Source: Paenibacillus ferrarius
Lineage (GTDB): Bacteria > Bacillota > Bacilli > Paenibacillales > NBRC-103111
Length of the DNA stretch: 64,000 bases
Direction: 5' to 3'
Assembly (NCBI RefSeq): GCF_002027705.1
Contig: NZ_MBTG01000002.1
Location: forward strand, 186,001 to 250,000
Notes under the pieces: generated by a model
Database searches by the model: none
The model's input: the letters and a program-made list of their open reading frames with translations, nothing else
What the model was told of the DNA's origin: nothing
In this document: one piece after another, positions 62,127-64,000 of the stretch
Layout: each line of letters opens with the position of its first letter
Position numbering within the stretch: position 1 is the stretch's first letter
Made by a program: the position numbers and the translations under genes

Positions 62127-62174
62127 CACTAAAAAGGCAGGATAAGGGCACTCCCCGATTCTGCCTTTTTAGTG
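62127..62174. terminator. bidirectional terminator
   Basis: CACTAAAAAGGCAG pairs with CTGCCTTTTTAGTG between convergent MATE and GNAT genes. Confidence 0.88.
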
Positions 62175-62177
62175 CTT

Positions 62178-62633
62178 TCACATGTATGAATTGAACTTTT
62201 TTATAAAATTCTTTTGGTCCTTTGTAAACATATAGCCACGTCGCTCATAGAACCTGTGCGCATATACTCGACTTGGGTGGGAGAGCAATTTGATTCCAGA
62301 AAATCCATTGTTCTTTCCCCACTGCTCAAGACATTCAATCAATATGCTGCCTAAACCTTGATTTCGATATTTTTCTTTCACAACAAATCCCAGGACATTT
62401 ACTAAAGGGTCAGAAAAAAGCAATTCATACGGACTTCCATGTATATACCCTATTACCTCGTTATTATGTTCATACACAAAGATGATATCTTTGGTTTTCT
62501 TGATAATGATTTCAATCTTTTCTTTTACTTTTTCTTCAGAAAATAATTTAAGATTCGGATTAAATTCTTGATTTAACACATAAATATCCTGATAATCAGT
62601 TACCTTGATTTCCCTAACGTTTTTTTCTCTCAT
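62178..62633 (-). CDS. GNAT-family N-acetyltransferase
   Basis: A 151-residue acetyltransferase: VNVLGFVVKEKYRNQGLGSILIECLEQW holds the acetyl-CoA loop RNQGLG, and SRVYAHRFYERRGY the last helix. The ATG at 62633 follows GAGGTG. AT-rich compared with genes left of 62 kb. Substrate unknown. Confidence 0.88.
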   Translation of the reverse strand: MREKNVREIKVTDYQDIYVLNQEFNPNLKLFSEEKVKEKIEIIIKKTKDIIFVYEHNNEVIGYIHGSPYELLFSDPLVNVLGFVVKEKYRNQGLGSILIECLEQWGKNNGFSGIKLLSHPSRVYAHRFYERRGYMFTKDQKNFIKKFNSYM

Positions 62634-62822
62634 TTTTGAACACCTCAATTTGATAAGACAATATGAACATCATAAATATTACATGCTCGCTTCCCATCTA
62701 CTTCGCCCAGTATAGGCAATTCCCAAAATTGTTCCTTTCACCACACAGTAATCCCCTTTATAATAACAAATACTTATGCTTAATCAAGCACAAAGAAATG
62801 ATCAAAAGATTCGAAGGTGTTC

Positions 62823-63374
62823 TCACAAATTTCGATTTGAATCATATTCCATTAACCAACAATCTCTTAATTCCCCTTCATGCATTTCGTGCTCTTCTAA
62901 ATATATCTTCTTTATAAATCCAGATTTCTCATATACTCTTATTGCCCTTGTATTCCATGCTTGTGGATCCAATACGATTTTGTTGGCACTTCTGTTCTCA
63001 ATCAGATATCTAACCGTTTCTTTAATTAATTGATAACCAATTCCTTGGTTCCAAAATTCCGTTTCACCTATAAACTGATCCATTCCATAAATGATTCCTA
63101 AATCATCTTGATATCCATATTGTGCGATTTCTTCATCACCAATCAAGTAAAATTGAATAAATCCAATGTCTGTATTCTTATATTGAATAATGCACTGAGT
63201 AATTTCATCCCGATCTTCAAAAAAGTGTTTCCGAACTAATTCCAAATTATGAGGACGGTCACGACCTTCATAATATGCCAATACTTCCGGATTCGATAGC
63301 CAATTGACAAGTAAATTAGAATCTTTCAGTTCAAGTCTTCTAAGACAAATGTCATTATTCAAGAAAATAGTCAT
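62823..63374 (-). CDS. AAC(6')-like aminoglycoside acetyltransferase
   Basis: A 183-residue GNAT enzyme. IIYGMDQFIGETEFWNQGIG, VLDPQAWNTRAIRVYEKSGF and the end EEHEMHEGELRDCWLMEY closely track the AAC(6')-Ie acetyltransferase half of the bifunctional enzyme of staphylococci and enterococci as I recall it. It may acetylate the 6' amine of aminoglycosides. RBS AGGAG. AT-rich DNA. Confidence 0.82.
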   Translation of the reverse strand: MTIFLNNDICLRRLELKDSNLLVNWLSNPEVLAYYEGRDRPHNLELVRKHFFEDRDEITQCIIQYKNTDIGFIQFYLIGDEEIAQYGYQDDLGIIYGMDQFIGETEFWNQGIGYQLIKETVRYLIENRSANKIVLDPQAWNTRAIRVYEKSGFIKKIYLEEHEMHEGELRDCWLMEYDSNRNL

Positions 63375-63494
63375 TTGTTTTCTCCTGAATTTATTATGTA
63401 ATTGTAGAACCTTTTTACTGAGTCTTCTAATGAATGGTTTTAATCTGTTGTATCGAACTTGTCGTACTTCTTCGTTAGCTTAGCAACGTCTTCA

Positions 63495-63935
63495 TTATTT
63501 AACGCATCGTTCGAGGAATTCATTAATTATCGGTTTGTCTGGAGGCGACAACTCGATTGGTATCTCATCATAGCTAAAAAACCGTAATTCTTGTACTTCG
63601 ACTCCATCACCTTTAAGAAATCCATCAAAATCAGAGCATAGGTAAGCGGACACAACATTATATACTTCATCGTCATGAGGATATTTATAGTACAGGTCTT
63701 TTCCAGAGAATATGTTAAAAAATTCAAGGCTCCTGCCTTCCAATCCTGTTTCCTCAAAAAGTTCCCTTTGTGCAACCTCTTCTAAAGTTTCCCCAGGTTC
63801 CATAGAGCCACCAGGCAGTCCCCATAAACCGTTATCCGTTCTACGTTGTAATAACAGTCTTTGATTACTGCATAATAGAACGCAAGCTCCAATATTAATA
63901 AGTGGTCTTGAACCGACTAACTTTCTAAGTTCCAT
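63495..63935 (-). CDS. NUDIX hydrolase
   Basis: A 146-residue hydrolase with a full Nudix box: GLPGGSMEPGETLEEVAQRE then LFEETGLEG. It would cleave a nucleoside diphosphate linked to some group. The ATG at 63935 gives the usual MELRKLVGSRPLINIGA start, though its ribosome site is weak. AT-rich, with the two GNAT genes. Confidence 0.88.
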   Translation of the reverse strand: MELRKLVGSRPLINIGACVLLCSNQRLLLQRRTDNGLWGLPGGSMEPGETLEEVAQRELFEETGLEGRSLEFFNIFSGKDLYYKYPHDDEVYNVVSAYLCSDFDGFLKGDGVEVQELRFFSYDEIPIELSPPDKPIINEFLERCVK

Positions 63936-64000
63936 TATATAACCCAATAGAAAAACACCCTTCCAATATTTGTTTGGCAATTTCTCGCTATTGTTCTACG

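Overview
The window is a chromosomal stretch from a Gram-positive, endospore-forming Bacillales bacterium, most likely Paenibacillus or a close relative. Evidence: strong AGGAGG-type ribosome binding sites, frequent GTG/TTG starts, a T-box leader before pheST, a Spo0E-family phosphatase, a sigma-W-type promoter before pspA, and synteny with Bacillus subtilis (pheS-pheT-zapA-cvpA ... mutS2 ... yshE; alaR-alaT). No rRNA, tRNA, CRISPR array, insertion sequence or prophage was seen.

Layout. 1-5 kb: a tagaturonate-epimerase-like gene with a CcpA-type site, an AraC regulator, a 5'-3' exonuclease. 4.1-8.4 kb: a two-component pair made of a hybrid kinase with two kinase cores and a SARP-like response regulator. 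8.5-18 kb: an FMN reductase with a leader terminator, a three-part glycosyltransferase fusion, two tandem DGQHR (DndB-like) genes, an aminotransferase, an M50 protease and an ArsC-like protein. 18.1-29.1 kb: a ten-gene B12 operon behind a cobalamin riboswitch (btuFCD, cobT, cobU, cbiB, cobS, cobD, cobQ, pduO) ending in an RluA-type pseudouridine synthase. 29-35 kb: lipoprotein, Spo0E-like protein, alaT/alaR, cysK, MFS transporter. 34.8-47.4 kb: envelope-stress operon pspA-yshE-27-aa peptide-zinc ribbon, mutS2, a holin-like protein, a CuA-type copper lipoprotein, cheY, cvpA, a giant ZapA, and pheT-pheS under a T-box. 47.5-52.3 kb: marR with a drug exporter, signal peptidase I, aldo/keto reductase, glutaminase. 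52.5-60 kb: nikR-DUF2203-CopC/CopD fusion, EamA transporter, TrmB regulator, htrA, pentapeptide protein. 60-64 kb: a TetR/MATE pair with three operators, then an AT-rich tail with two GNAT genes (one close to AAC(6')) and a NUDIX hydrolase.

Most interesting signals: (a) two homologous arrays of a short palindromic repeat, CCTGC-N6-GCAGG or a CCTGC...GCATC variant, with the same 51/61-bp spacing and long similar flanks, each lying between convergent genes (2817-2944 and 52352-52529); (b) a ZapA protein of 630 residues instead of under 100, carrying a 500-residue glutamine-rich coiled coil with three near-identical 168-bp tandem repeats; (c) a coupled pair of DndB-like DGQHR genes with no other dnd genes nearby; (d) six 11-bp phased direct repeats upstream of htrA; (e) a terminator in the ssuE leader that looks like an attenuator.

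All coordinates and translations come from reading the sequence. Family assignments rest on recalled motifs and lengths, not on database searches. Several starts were moved inward from the longest open frame because a ribosome binding site lies inside it.
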